Source: UBA7803 sp041686955 (GTDB taxonomy: Bacteria; Pseudomonadota; Gammaproteobacteria; Pseudomonadales; Azotimanducaceae). Taken from it: a DNA stretch of 7,301 bases. The stretch lies in the NCBI GenBank assembly GCA_041686955.1, contig JAWLCV010000124.1, forward strand, positions 1 through 7,301. Direction: 5' to 3'. Below are positions 1-5,495 of the stretch, piece by piece (position 1 is the first letter of the stretch; each line of letters begins with the position of its first letter). The notes below the pieces were generated by a model. That model was given only the letters and a program-made list of their open reading frames with translations, was not told the DNA's origin and did no database searches. A program made the translations under genes and the position numbers.

Positions 1-287
1 TGTACTCCACCATGAATGCCGCCCGCGCGTACGTGTACGCGGTGGCGGCCGCCTGCGACGCCGGCCGTACCAGCCGCTTCGATGCCGCCGGCTGCATCCT
101 GTTCGCCGCGGAGAAGGCCACCTGGATGGCGAGCGAGGCGATTCAGGCGCTCGGAGGCAACGGCTACATCAACGAGTACCCCACGGGGCGCCTGTTGCGG
201 GACGCGAAGCTCTACGAGATCGGCGCCGGCACCAGCGAGATCCGGCGCATGCTCATCGGCCGGGAGCTGTTCGACGCTACCGGATGA
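1..287 (+). CDS. ivd: isovaleryl-CoA dehydrogenase, C-terminal 94 residues (5' end outside window)
   Basis: The gene enters from the left edge, reads in the frame starting at base 3, and stops at TGA 285-287. The family consists of FAD-dependent acyl-CoA dehydrogenases that oxidise isovaleryl-CoA to 3-methylcrotonyl-CoA in leucine catabolism and pass electrons to ETF. What is visible is the C-terminal helical domain. It contains the segments [12 protein letters not shown] and [18 protein letters not shown] followed by LIGRELF, which match isovaleryl-CoA dehydrogenases closely; human IVD has [32 protein letters not shown] in the same place, from memory. The catalytic glutamate lies upstream, outside the window. 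Another short- or branched-chain acyl-CoA dehydrogenase is possible but less likely. No methylcrotonyl-CoA carboxylase gene follows, so any leucine-degradation cluster must lie upstream. The promoter of the next gene overlaps its last codons, and no terminator is seen after it. Confidence 0.88.
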   Translation, partial: [94 protein letters not shown]

Positions 288-299
288 GCACGGTATAAT
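271..299 (+). promoter_or_regulatory. sigma-70 promoter for the cytochrome c5 gene
   Basis: A perfect -10 hexamer TATAAT lies at 294-299. A 4/6 -35 hexamer, TCGACG, lies at 271-276 with the ideal 17-bp spacer. Transcription would start near 306, giving a leader of about 105 nt before the GTG start at 411. The -35 lies inside the end of the upstream dehydrogenase gene, so the cytochrome gene can be expressed independently of it. Confidence 0.65.
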
Positions 300-398
300 C
301 GCGCGCCGCTGGAACGGCGGTCTCGTGGCCTCAGGCCGGGCAACCCCGGTCACGGGCGGGCCGCGCCATCATACGAAGTTCCCCTCGATCGGGTGGTT

Positions 399-413
399 GG
401 AGAAGCAGACGTG
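399..413 (+). promoter_or_regulatory. ribosome binding site deciding the GTG start of cytochrome c5
   Basis: GGAG at 399-402 lies 8 nt before GTG 411-413. The alternative in-frame GTG at 393 overlaps this site and has no purine-rich element at a suitable distance of its own. Confidence 0.6.
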
Positions 414-842
414 AAGAGTTTGAAGGTATCCCTGGGTCTGGTGTCGGTGCTCGTGGCCGTGGCGGCCATGGCCGTGCCCCCGGGAACCGCCGATGAGATC
501 CGTGAGCGTCTGCAGCCGTTCGGCGAGTTGTGCCGGGCGGGCGAGAACTGCGCCACCGGGAGCGCCGGTGCCGGCGCTGCGGCCGCTTCCGCCGGCGCGG
601 CCATGTCGGGGCAGCAGGTGTACAACCAGTTCTGCGGCACCTGCCACGGCGCCGGGGTGGCCGGCGCGCCGGTGACCGGTGACGCGACCGCCTGGCAGCC
701 GCGCATCGCCAAAGGCATGGACGTGCTGTGGCAGCACACCCAGAACGGCTTCAACGCCATGCCGCCCAAGGGTACCTGCATGGCCTGCTCCGACGAGGAA
801 TTGCGGGCGGCCATGGACTACATGGTCGAGCAGGCTCAGTAG
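411..842 (+). CDS. cytochrome c5 family protein, exported, 143 aa
   Basis: A small soluble or membrane-tethered c-type cytochrome that would carry electrons in the periplasm. Residues 1 to about 22 are a hydrophobic export/anchor segment with a Lys near the start. A linker rich in Ala and Gly (about 48-66) joins it to one haem domain. The haem site is CGTCH (C75, C78, H79) and the probable axial methionine is M117 in MPPKG. C123 and C126 in GTCMACSDEEL form the disulfide signature of the c5 family. A second Cys pair, C41 and C47, sits before the linker. I chose the GTG at 411 because GGAG at 399-402 is well spaced from it and it starts directly with a signal-like sequence (MKSLKVSLG); an in-frame GTG at 393 would put six extra residues including two acids in front. 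The stop TAG at 840-842 overlaps the end of the convergent comM. The physiological electron partner is not evident from the neighbours. Confidence 0.88.
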   Translation: MKSLKVSLGLVSVLVAVAAMAVPPGTADEIRERLQPFGELCRAGENCATGSAGAGAAAASAGAAMSGQQVYNQFCGTCHGAGVAGAPVTGDATAWQPRIAKGMDVLWQHTQNGFNAMPPKGTCMACSDEELRAAMDYMVEQAQ

Positions 843-2419
843 CGGCCCGCCACCCCGGGCGCAGCGTCCCAGTTCAGCGCGCGAAAGCTCAGCGCCTCGG
901 TGAGGTGGGCCGTGTCTACGGCCCGCTCGGCCGCCAGATCCGCAATGGTGCGTGCCGCGCGCAGCACCCGGTGAACGCCCCGGGCCGAAAGCTCGAAGCG
1001 CTCCGCCGCCCGTTCCAGCAGTCGCCGCCCCTCGCCGCCCAATGCCGCCGACGCGAGCAGTGCCGGTGGCGGCAGCTCGCCGTTGAGGCAGCCCTGCCGC
1101 CGGCGCTGAATCTTCCGGGCGGCGCTCACCGCCCGGCGCAGCTCCCCGCCGGAGACGCCCTCACCGCCTGACGACACCAGCAGCCCCTTCGGCACCGGCG
1201 GCACCGCCACGTGCAGGTCGATGCGATCCAGCAGTGGACCGGAAATCCGCGCCTGGTAGCGGCGCACCTGATCCGGGCTGCAGCGGCAGCCGTGCTCGGT
1301 GCAGGTGCGGCCGGCGGGACACGGATTCATCGCGGCGACGAGCTGGAAGCTGGCCGGAAAGGTGGCCCGCAGGTCGGCACGGGCCAGGGTGATGCGCCGC
1401 GTCTCCAGCGGTTCCCGAAGTGTATCGAGGACGCTCGGCTTGAAGTGCGGCAGCTCGTCCAGGAACAGGACGCCGCGGTGGGCGAGGGAGATCTCGCCGG
1501 GCAGGCCGTGCCGGCCGCCCCCCACCAGAGCGGGTGCGCTGGCCGAGTGGTGAGGCGCGCGGAACGGCGGCCGACCCGCCGGTGGAGGCTCCAGGGCGGC
1601 CGCGGAGTAAACGGCAGCCACCTCCATGGCGTCGTCGTGCTCGAGGTCCGGAAGCAGGGTCGACAGGCGGTGCGCCAGCATGGTCTTGCCGGTGCCGGGC
1701 GGGCCCACCATGAGCAGATGATGCCCGCCGGCGGCGGCCACCGTGAGGGCGCGCTTGGCCGCCTGCTGGCCCACCACGTCGTCCAGGTCCGGCTCGGCCG
1801 GTGCGCAGACGGCGGAATGGGCGGAAGGCGGGGGAAGCGGGTGAGCCGCCGGGTCGCGCAGGAACGCCACCACCTCGCTCAGATGGCCGGCAGTGAGCAG
1901 CAGACCCGCCGGCGCCAGCCGGGTCTCGGCGGCGTTCAGCGCCGGGATCACCAGCCGCCCGGCGCCGTCCGGGTACTCCTGCTTGAGCGCCAGCGCAGCG
2001 CACAGGCATCCGCGGGTGGCCCGCAGCTCGCCGAACAGGCCCAGCTCGCCGAGGAACTCCAGGGGGGCGCCTGCGCCCGCAGCGAGCTGCCCGGTGGCGC
2101 GCAGCACGCTGACGGCGATGGGCAGGTCGAATCGCGCACCCTCCTTGGCCAGCTCCGCCGGCGCCAGGTTCACCACCACCTTGCCCTGCGGGAAATCCAG
2201 CCCGCAGTTCTGGATGGCGCTCTTCACCCGGTCCCGGGCTTCCCGGACGGCGGTTTCCGGCAGGCCCACCAGCGTGAACGCGGGCAGCCCGCCGGGGAGA
2301 TGGGTCTCCACCGTGACCCGCGGCGAAACCATTCCCACCAGGGCCCTGCCGAACGCGCGGTTGCCCTCAAGCGGTGCGGCGGGCTCCGCGCCGGTCACGG
2401 CGCACCCGGCGCCGGTCAC
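836..2419 (-). CDS. comM: ComM/YifB family AAA+ ATPase (Mg-chelatase-like), 527 aa
   Basis: The family is a hexameric AAA+ ATPase; in naturally competent gammaproteobacteria ComM is a branch-migration helicase that helps integrate transforming DNA. Domains in order: an N-terminal ChlI/Lon-S5-like fold (about 24-145, with VTVETHLPGGLPAFTLVGLPE and VNLAPAELAKEGARFDLP), the Mg-chelatase AAA+ core (about 210-410), and a C-terminal lid (about 425-520). Walker A is GPPGTGKT at 239-246 and Walker B is GVLFLDEL at 316-323. Sensor 1 is N365 in VAAMNPCP, and an arginine in GPLLDRIDLHV (R399) fits the arginine-finger region. The Cys-rich insert after NPCP (C373, C378, C380) is typical of the family. All core motifs are present, so the gene looks functional. 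The GTG start at 2419-2417 overlaps the ubiK stop (GTGA). A second GTG (codon 8) lies in the other copy of a 21-bp duplication and is an equally possible start; both leave about 15-20 residues before the usual family N-terminus. No ATG start is available. Confidence 0.95.
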   Translation of the reverse strand: MTGAGCAVTGAEPAAPLEGNRAFGRALVGMVSPRVTVETHLPGGLPAFTLVGLPETAVREARDRVKSAIQNCGLDFPQGKVVVNLAPAELAKEGARFDLPIAVSVLRATGQLAAGAGAPLEFLGELGLFGELRATRGCLCAALALKQEYPDGAGRLVIPALNAAETRLAPAGLLLTAGHLSEVVAFLRDPAAHPLPPPSAHSAVCAPAEPDLDDVVGQQAAKRALTVAAAGGHHLLMVGPPGTGKTMLAHRLSTLLPDLEHDDAMEVAAVYSAAALEPPPAGRPPFRAPHHSASAPALVGGGRHGLPGEISLAHRGVLFLDELPHFKPSVLDTLREPLETRRITLARADLRATFPASFQLVAAMNPCPAGRTCTEHGCRCSPDQVRRYQARISGPLLDRIDLHVAVPPVPKGLLVSSGGEGVSGGELRRAVSAARKIQRRRQGCLNGELPPPALLASAALGGEGRRLLERAAERFELSARGVHRVLRAARTIADLAAERAVDTAHLTEALSFRALNWDAAPGVAGRY

Positions 2420-2429
2420 GGCGCACCGG
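2388..2429. repeat. 21-bp tandem duplication across the ubiK stop / comM start
   Basis: Copy 1 (2388-2408) and copy 2 (2409-2429) are identical at 20 of 21 positions. On the minus strand each copy carries a GTGA, that is a GTG start overlapping a TGA. The unit length is a multiple of three, so both reading frames are kept. The comM N-terminus therefore reads VTGAGCA then VTGAEPA. The ubiK stop actually used lies in the copy met first on the minus strand (2409-2429). Confidence 0.9.
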
Positions 2430-2676
2430 GGCCGTCCCGGCGCTCCAGCTCGCGCAGGCGCCGTTCCAGATCCTCGACGGTGCGGCGCAGCTCGTCCAGC
2501 GCCCTGAACTGAGCCTCCAGCTCCTGCCGGGGCACCAGCTCCAACTCGGCGAATCCCTGGCGCAGGGTGCGCCGCGCCTGCTCGGCCACCGAGTCCAGGG
2601 CATCGCGCGGCAACAGCCCGCGGATCTGCTGTTGCAGACGCTCGACGAGGTCGCTGATGAAGGCTTCCTGACTCAT
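2416..2676 (-). CDS. ubiK: ubiquinone biosynthesis accessory factor UbiK (BMFP/YqiC family), 86 aa
   Basis: UbiK is a small accessory factor that, with UbiJ, supports aerobic ubiquinone synthesis, probably by presenting lipid intermediates to the Ubi complex. Residues 1-25 (SQEAFISDLVERLQQQIRGLLP) form the amphipathic N-terminal region. The segment AEQARRTLRQGFAELELVPRQELEAQ (about 31-56) is the family hallmark. Residues about 55-80 (ALDELRRTVEDLERRLRELERR) form the charged C-terminal coiled coil, and the last residues DGPGAP are disordered. I chose ATG 2676-2674 rather than the longer in-frame start at 2766 because MSQEAF is the usual start of the family, GGAG (complement of 2682-2685) lies 5 nt before it, and the 30 extra residues are basic and unlike the family. 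The length agrees with the family. It is the first gene of an operon with comM, overlapping it by 4 nt. Confidence 0.93.
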   Translation of the reverse strand: MSQEAFISDLVERLQQQIRGLLPRDALDSVAEQARRTLRQGFAELELVPRQELEAQFRALDELRRTVEDLERRLRELERRDGPGAP

Positions 2677-2707
2677 GGCGGCTCCGTGCGGCTGCGAACG
2701 TGGGCGG

Positions 2708-2736
2708 ATGGTAAGCGTCCGCACCGGCGGCGTCGA
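2708..2736 (-). promoter_or_regulatory. possible sigma-70 promoter for ubiK-comM
   Basis: Read on the minus strand, TCGACG (2736-2731, 4/6) and TACCAT (2713-2708, 4/6) are separated by 17 bp. Transcription would start near 2701, about 25 nt before the ubiK ATG. Both hexamers are imperfect, and the call rests on spacing and position. Confidence 0.35.
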
Positions 2737-2791
2737 CGGAACCCGGCCGCGGGAGGCTCCGGTCATCGTCCCCTACTCCCGTGCGTCCCGT

Positions 2792-2808
2792 TGCACCAGC
2801 GGTGTGCG
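2792..2808. promoter_or_regulatory. NtrC-like operator 1 (upstream)
   Basis: The sequence is TGCACCAGCGGTGTGCG. It keeps GCAC-N7-GTGC, the symmetric core of NtrC operators such as the E. coli glnA site TGCACCAACATGGTGC (from memory). One of the two inner bases (expected GGTGC, found TGTGC) departs from the consensus. Its centre, 2800, is about -141 from the predicted start of transcription. Confidence 0.6.
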
Positions 2809-2824
2809 TCGTGCCCCGTGGCCG

Positions 2825-2841
2825 TGCCCCACGCTGGTGCG
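2825..2841. promoter_or_regulatory. NtrC-like operator 2 (downstream)
   Basis: The sequence is TGCCCCACGCTGGTGCG. The right half GGTGC is perfect and the left half GCCCC has one mismatch to GCACC, with the right 5-bp centre. Its centre, 2833, is about -108 from the predicted start and 33 bp (about three helical turns) from operator 1, so two dimers would lie on the same face of the helix. The right half also forms an inverted repeat GGTGC-GG-GCACC at 2836-2847. Confidence 0.6.
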
Positions 2842-2913
2842 GGCACCCCGGGGCGAGGCCTTCGAATCCACCCCGTTTCTCGCCAAGTTACTGAATATGA
2901 AGGCAAAAAACCT

Positions 2914-2932
2914 TTGGCACGGTTCGTGCCAA
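2914..2932. repeat. 19-bp perfect palindrome (8-bp arms) coinciding with the sigma-54 promoter
   Basis: TTGGCACG, a 3-nt centre GTT, then CGTGCCAA: both 8-bp arms match perfectly. Because of the symmetry, the minus strand also reads TGGCAC-N5-GTGC (2931 to 2917), a second sigma-54 site pointing toward ubiK. Confidence 0.8.
2915..2929 (+). promoter_or_regulatory. sigma-54 (-24/-12) promoter of the porin-glnK-amtB operon
   Basis: TGGCAC (2915-2920), a 5-bp spacer, then GTGC (2926-2929) match the RpoN consensus TGGCAC-N5-TTGC with one mismatch. The invariant GG (2916-2917) and GC (2928-2929) have exact spacing. With the GC at -13/-12 the predicted start is about 2941. The operators upstream and the nitrogen genes downstream support the call strongly. 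Confidence 0.85.
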
Positions 2933-3017
2933 GTTGCCAGTCGACGGTGGGGGACTCGATCGTTCGGGCGCTGACCGCGATGACGACAAGGCAATCAACG
3001 CAACCAGAGGAAACGAC

Positions 3018-3731
3018 ATGAACCACAAAGCTGCATCGGCGCTGGCGTCGGTCATGATGGGAACGGCCCTGCTCGGGGTGCACGGGGGTGCCCGCGCCGA
3101 GGTGGAAGTCTCGGGCAACGTCACCATGGCCTCCGACTACTCCTTCCGCGGAGTGTCGCAGACCGATCGGGATCCGACCATTCAGGGCGGGTTCGACGTA
3201 GCCTGGGATTCCGGCTTCTACGTCGGCACCTGGTCCTCCAACGTGAGCTTCCCCACGGTGAGCCAGGAGCTCGACCTCTACCTCGGCTACTCCGGGCAGA
3301 TCACCGACGAGCTCTCCTTCGACGTCAAGTACACGCGCTTCGAGTACCCGGGGGACGGCTCCAACCTGGACTACAACGAGTTCGGCGGCTCCCTCTCCTA
3401 TGGCAACGCCACGCTCGGCGTCATCTACTCCAACGAGTACTTCGCGCTCGACGACGTCACCTGGTTCTATCCCTACACCGACTACAGCCTGCCGGTGGGG
3501 CCGGGCTCGCTGGACTTCCACGTGGGCATGAGCCTGCTGGACGACAACAGCGCCGGTGACTGGGTGGCCGCCTTCGGCGACGAGGAAGTGCTGGACTGGA
3601 GCGTGTTCTACACGGTCCCGGTGGCCGGGATCGACGTGGGTCTCGGGGTGGTGGGCACCGACATCGACGACGACGTCTGCGACGAGCCGTGCGGGGCCCG
3701 CGCCATCGTCTCGCTGTCGAAAAGCCTGTGA
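3018..3731 (+). CDS. TorF family putative porin (Gcw_chp), 237 aa
   Basis: A predicted outer-membrane beta-barrel. Residues 1-27 are a signal peptide ending in ARA, with likely cleavage before E28. The mature start EVSGNVTMASDYSFRGVSQTDRDPTIQGGFDV is the hallmark of this family. Alternating aromatic and polar strands follow (FYVGTWSSNVSF, LDLYLGYSGQI, LSFDVKYTRFEY, LDFHVGMSLLD, LDWSVFYTV). By my count the mature chain has about 35 Asp/Glu against 6 Lys/Arg, so it is strongly acidic. Two cysteines (C221, C225) lie near the C-terminus, which ends in SLSKSL rather than the usual terminal Phe. ATG 3018 is preceded by AGAGG at 3006-3010. The gene is first in an operon with glnK and amtB behind a sigma-54 promoter. 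Family members have no firmly assigned substrate; context suggests passage of ammonium or another small nitrogen compound across the outer membrane, which is inference. Confidence 0.87.
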   Translation: MNHKAASALASVMMGTALLGVHGGARAEVEVSGNVTMASDYSFRGVSQTDRDPTIQGGFDVAWDSGFYVGTWSSNVSFPTVSQELDLYLGYSGQITDELSFDVKYTRFEYPGDGSNLDYNEFGGSLSYGNATLGVIYSNEYFALDDVTWFYPYTDYSLPVGPGSLDFHVGMSLLDDNSAGDWVAAFGDEEVLDWSVFYTVPVAGIDVGLGVVGTDIDDDVCDEPCGARAIVSLSKSL

Positions 3732-3772
3732 TTGAGAGAGAATCGATGCGGCACAGATCTTCCACAGGATCC

Positions 3773-3798
3773 CTCGCGCCGTGCCGGCGCGAGTACTC
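3773..3798 (+). repeat. intercistronic stem-loops between porin and glnK
   Basis: CTCGCGCC (3773-3780) and GGCGCGAG (3786-3793) form a perfect 8-bp stem with a GTGCC loop. A self-complementary CGAGTACTCG (3790-3799) overlaps the right arm, so the two structures exclude each other. No T-tract follows, so this is not a standard terminator. It may protect the 3' end of the porin message or limit read-through into glnK. Confidence 0.55.
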
Positions 3799-3825
3799 GT
3801 GCAGCCGATTCCATAGGAGAAGCTA

Positions 3826-4164
3826 ATGAAACTGGTAACAGCCATCATCAAGCCCTTCAAGCTCGACGATGTTCGCGAGGCGCTCTCGGACATCGGCGTG
3901 CAGGGCATGACGGTCACCGAGGTGAAGGGGTTCGGCCGCCAGAAAGGGCACACCGAGCTCTATCGTGGCGCCGAGTACGTAGTGGACTTCCTGCCGAAAG
4001 TGAAGGTGGAGGTGGCGGTGGACGACGGCCTGCTCGATCAGGTTCTCGAGACCATCACCAAGTCCGCCAACACAGGCAAGGTGGGTGACGGCAAGATCTT
4101 CGTCACCGCACTCGAGGAAGTCGTACGGATCCGTACGGGGGAAACGGGCGCCCAGGCCGTGTAG
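3826..4164 (+). CDS. glnK: nitrogen regulatory protein PII, GlnK type, 112 aa
   Basis: A trimeric signal protein that reads 2-oxoglutarate, ATP/ADP and, through uridylylation, glutamine. It binds AmtB and closes it when ammonium is plentiful. The chain has the full family length. The T-loop (about 37-55, GRQKGHTELYRGAEYVVDF) carries the uridylylation site Y51, and the nucleotide-binding segment TGKVGDGKIFV spans 83-93. The C-terminal RIRTGE motif is also present. The start MKLVTAIIKPFKLDDVREAL and the position next to amtB favour GlnK over GlnB (GlnB usually starts MKKI/MKQI). ATG 3826 has AGGAGA at 3815-3820, 5 nt upstream. It lies 94 nt after the porin and 28 nt before amtB, so it is expected to be NtrC/sigma-54 controlled. 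All key residues look intact. Confidence 0.96.
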   Translation: MKLVTAIIKPFKLDDVREALSDIGVQGMTVTEVKGFGRQKGHTELYRGAEYVVDFLPKVKVEVAVDDGLLDQVLETITKSANTGKVGDGKIFVTALEEVVRIRTGETGAQAV

Positions 4165-4177
4165 CGGCGCCCGATAC

Positions 4178-4195
4178 AAGGAGAAAGAGATTGTG
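4178..4195 (+). promoter_or_regulatory. ribosome binding site deciding the GTG start of amtB
   Basis: AAGGAG at 4178-4183 is a strong Shine-Dalgarno, 9 nt before GTG 4193-4195. It excludes the longer in-frame reading from 4085, whose extra 36 residues overlap glnK and resemble no part of an Amt protein. Confidence 0.75.
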
Positions 4196-5440
4196 GAAGA
4201 TCTGATTCAAACTAACTACGCCCTGGACACCTTCTATTTCCTGGTGATGGGCGCGCTGGTGATGTTCATGGCGCCGGGATTCGCCATGCTCGAAGCGGGG
4301 CTGGTGCGGTCGAAGAACACGGCCGAGATTCTGCTGAAGAACGTGGCCCTGTTCGGCATCGCCTGCATCATGTACCTGCTCTGCGGCTACTACATCATGT
4401 ACGTGGGCGCGGTGGAAGGCGGGGTTCTGCCGGACTTCGGTCTGTGGATCGGCGGCGAGAACACGGTGGAGGAAACGCTCGCCTCGGGCGGCGAAACCTA
4501 CTACTCGGCCCGGGCCGACTACTTCTTTCAGGTCGTGTTCGTGGCCACCGCCATGTCCATCGTCTCCGGCGCCGTGGCCGAGCGTATGAAGCTGTGGGCC
4601 TTTCTCGGCTTCGCGGTGGTGATGACGGGCCTCATCTATCCGCTGCAGGGCATGTGGACCTGGGGCGGCGGCTGGATCTCCGCGGCCGGTTACTCGGACT
4701 TCGCCGGCTCCGGCATCGTCCACCTCACCGGCGCGGCGGCGGCCCTGGCCGCGGTGCTGCTGCTCGGGCCGCGCAAGGGCAAGTACGGTCCGGACGGCCA
4801 GGTGAACGCCATCCCCGGCGCCAACCTGCCCCTCGCCACCCTGGGGATGTTCATCCTCTGGTTCGGCTGGTTCGGGTTCAACGGCGGCTCGGAGCTGAAG
4901 ACCTCGAATATCGAGGAAGCCAACGCGGTGGCTCAGGTGTTCGTCAACACCAACCTGGCCGCCTGTGGCGGGCTGCTGGCCGCCCTGTTCACCGCCAAGG
5001 TGATGTTCAGCAAGGCCGATCTCACCATGTCGCTGAACGGCGTGCTGGCGGGGCTGGTGGCCATCACCGCCGATCCGCTCTCTCCCAGCGCCCAGGCGGC
5101 GGTGCTCATCGGCGCCGTTGGCGGGGTCCTGGTGGTGTTCTCCATCGTCCTGCTCGACAAGTTCCGGATCGACGATCCGGTGGGCGCCATCTCGGTGCAC
5201 GGCGTGGTGGGCATCTGGGGCGTCATCGCGGTGGTGTTCAACAACGACGAAGCCACCCTGGGCGGTCAGCTCATCGGTCTCGCGGGCATCTTCGTCTGGG
5301 TGTTCGCCGCGAGCCTGGTGGTCTGGGGGGTGCTCAAGGCGGTGATGGGCATTCGCGTCTCGGAGGAGGAAGAGTACGCGGGGGTCGATCTGACCGAGTG
5401 CGGGCTGGAGGCCTATCCCGAGTTCGTCAAATCCACCTGA
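4193..5440 (+). CDS. amtB: ammonium transporter AmtB, 415 aa
   Basis: An inner-membrane Amt/Rh channel that takes up ammonium. The chain shows the eleven-helix Amt pattern. Family blocks visible are PGFAMLEAGLVRSKN (28-42), SGAVAERMK (125-133), TWGGGW (156-161), DFAGSGIVHLTGAAAAL (169-185), WFGWFGFNGGS (223-233) and DDPVGAISVHGVVGIWG (327-343). The twin pore histidines are H177 and H336, and aromatic residues for the outer gate (FF at 111-112, W157) are in place. The C-terminal tail GIRVSEEEEYAGVDLTECGLEAYP (386-409) is the conserved cytoplasmic segment that contacts GlnK and couples the subunits. Unlike E. coli AmtB there is no cleavable signal peptide: the protein starts MEDLIQTNYALDTFYFLVMG, as in the cyanobacterial/Pseudomonas-like branch. 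It is the last gene of the operon, followed at once by a strong terminator. Confidence 0.96.
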   Translation: MEDLIQTNYALDTFYFLVMGALVMFMAPGFAMLEAGLVRSKNTAEILLKNVALFGIACIMYLLCGYYIMYVGAVEGGVLPDFGLWIGGENTVEETLASGGETYYSARADYFFQVVFVATAMSIVSGAVAERMKLWAFLGFAVVMTGLIYPLQGMWTWGGGWISAAGYSDFAGSGIVHLTGAAAALAAVLLLGPRKGKYGPDGQVNAIPGANLPLATLGMFILWFGWFGFNGGSELKTSNIEEANAVAQVFVNTNLAACGGLLAALFTAKVMFSKADLTMSLNGVLAGLVAITADPLSPSAQAAVLIGAVGGVLVVFSIVLLDKFRIDDPVGAISVHGVVGIWGVIAVVFNNDEATLGGQLIGLAGIFVWVFAASLVVWGVLKAVMGIRVSEEEEYAGVDLTECGLEAYPEFVKST

Positions 5441-5463
5441 GGACTCCCGTCGGCTGGGGACGC

Positions 5464-5495
5464 GGCGGGGCGCTTCGGCGCCCCGCCTGCGTTTT
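5464..5495 (+). terminator. intrinsic terminator after amtB
   Basis: A perfect 10-bp GC stem (5464-5473 with 5478-5487) is capped by a UUCG tetraloop closed by C-G, the most stable tetraloop type. TTTT follows at 5492-5495 after 4 nt. The U-run is short and slightly displaced, but the position 23 bp after the amtB stop fits. Confidence 0.8.

Larger units (their letters stand above)
2677..3017. other. 341-bp divergent regulatory region between ubiK and the porin gene
   Basis: No credible gene lies here. Short frames running through it have no ribosome site and no recognisable protein. From left to right it contains the weak ubiK promoter, two NtrC-like operators (2792-2808 and 2825-2841), an A/T-richer spacer with an A6 tract (2905-2910), a sigma-54 promoter (2915-2929) and a leader of about 77 nt to the porin ATG. 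The base composition of 2880-2915 is much lower in GC than the surroundings, as expected for a bendable promoter spacer. Confidence 0.8.

Noticed and set aside
842..900. Terminator for the cytochrome gene just after its stop
   Set aside because: Only a 5-bp GCCCG/CGGGC pairing inside comM with no T-run.
1211..2512. Long plus-strand open frame (433 codons) opposite comM and ubiK
   Set aside because: It lies antisense to intact ComM with all AAA+ motifs; the predicted product is Arg/Gly/Gln-rich and resembles nothing.
2677..2766. N-terminal extension of ubiK starting at 2766
   Set aside because: The family start MSQEAF with a good ribosome site at 2682-2685 explains the gene; the extra 30 residues are basic, low in family similarity and lie in the promoter region.
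2810..2830. Direct repeat CGTGCCCC at 2810-2817 and 2823-2830 as a third NtrC site
   Set aside because: Only half-sites in the same orientation; no symmetric partner at the correct distance.
2886..2905. Possible IHF site in the A/T-rich spacer upstream of the sigma-54 promoter
   Set aside because: The best minus-strand match to the IHF consensus misses two of the six bases in the conserved left part, too weak to call, although bending by IHF would suit the layout.
2763..3953. Long minus-strand open frame (about 396 codons) across the control region, porin and glnK
   Set aside because: It is the antisense shadow of real genes, made possible by high GC. The plus-strand frames encode clear family proteins, and the antisense product is a Val/His/Glu-rich string with no recognisable motif.
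4085..4192. Extra N-terminal 36 residues of amtB overlapping glnK
   Set aside because: No ribosome site and no similarity to an Amt signal peptide; GTG 4193 has AAGGAG 9 nt upstream.
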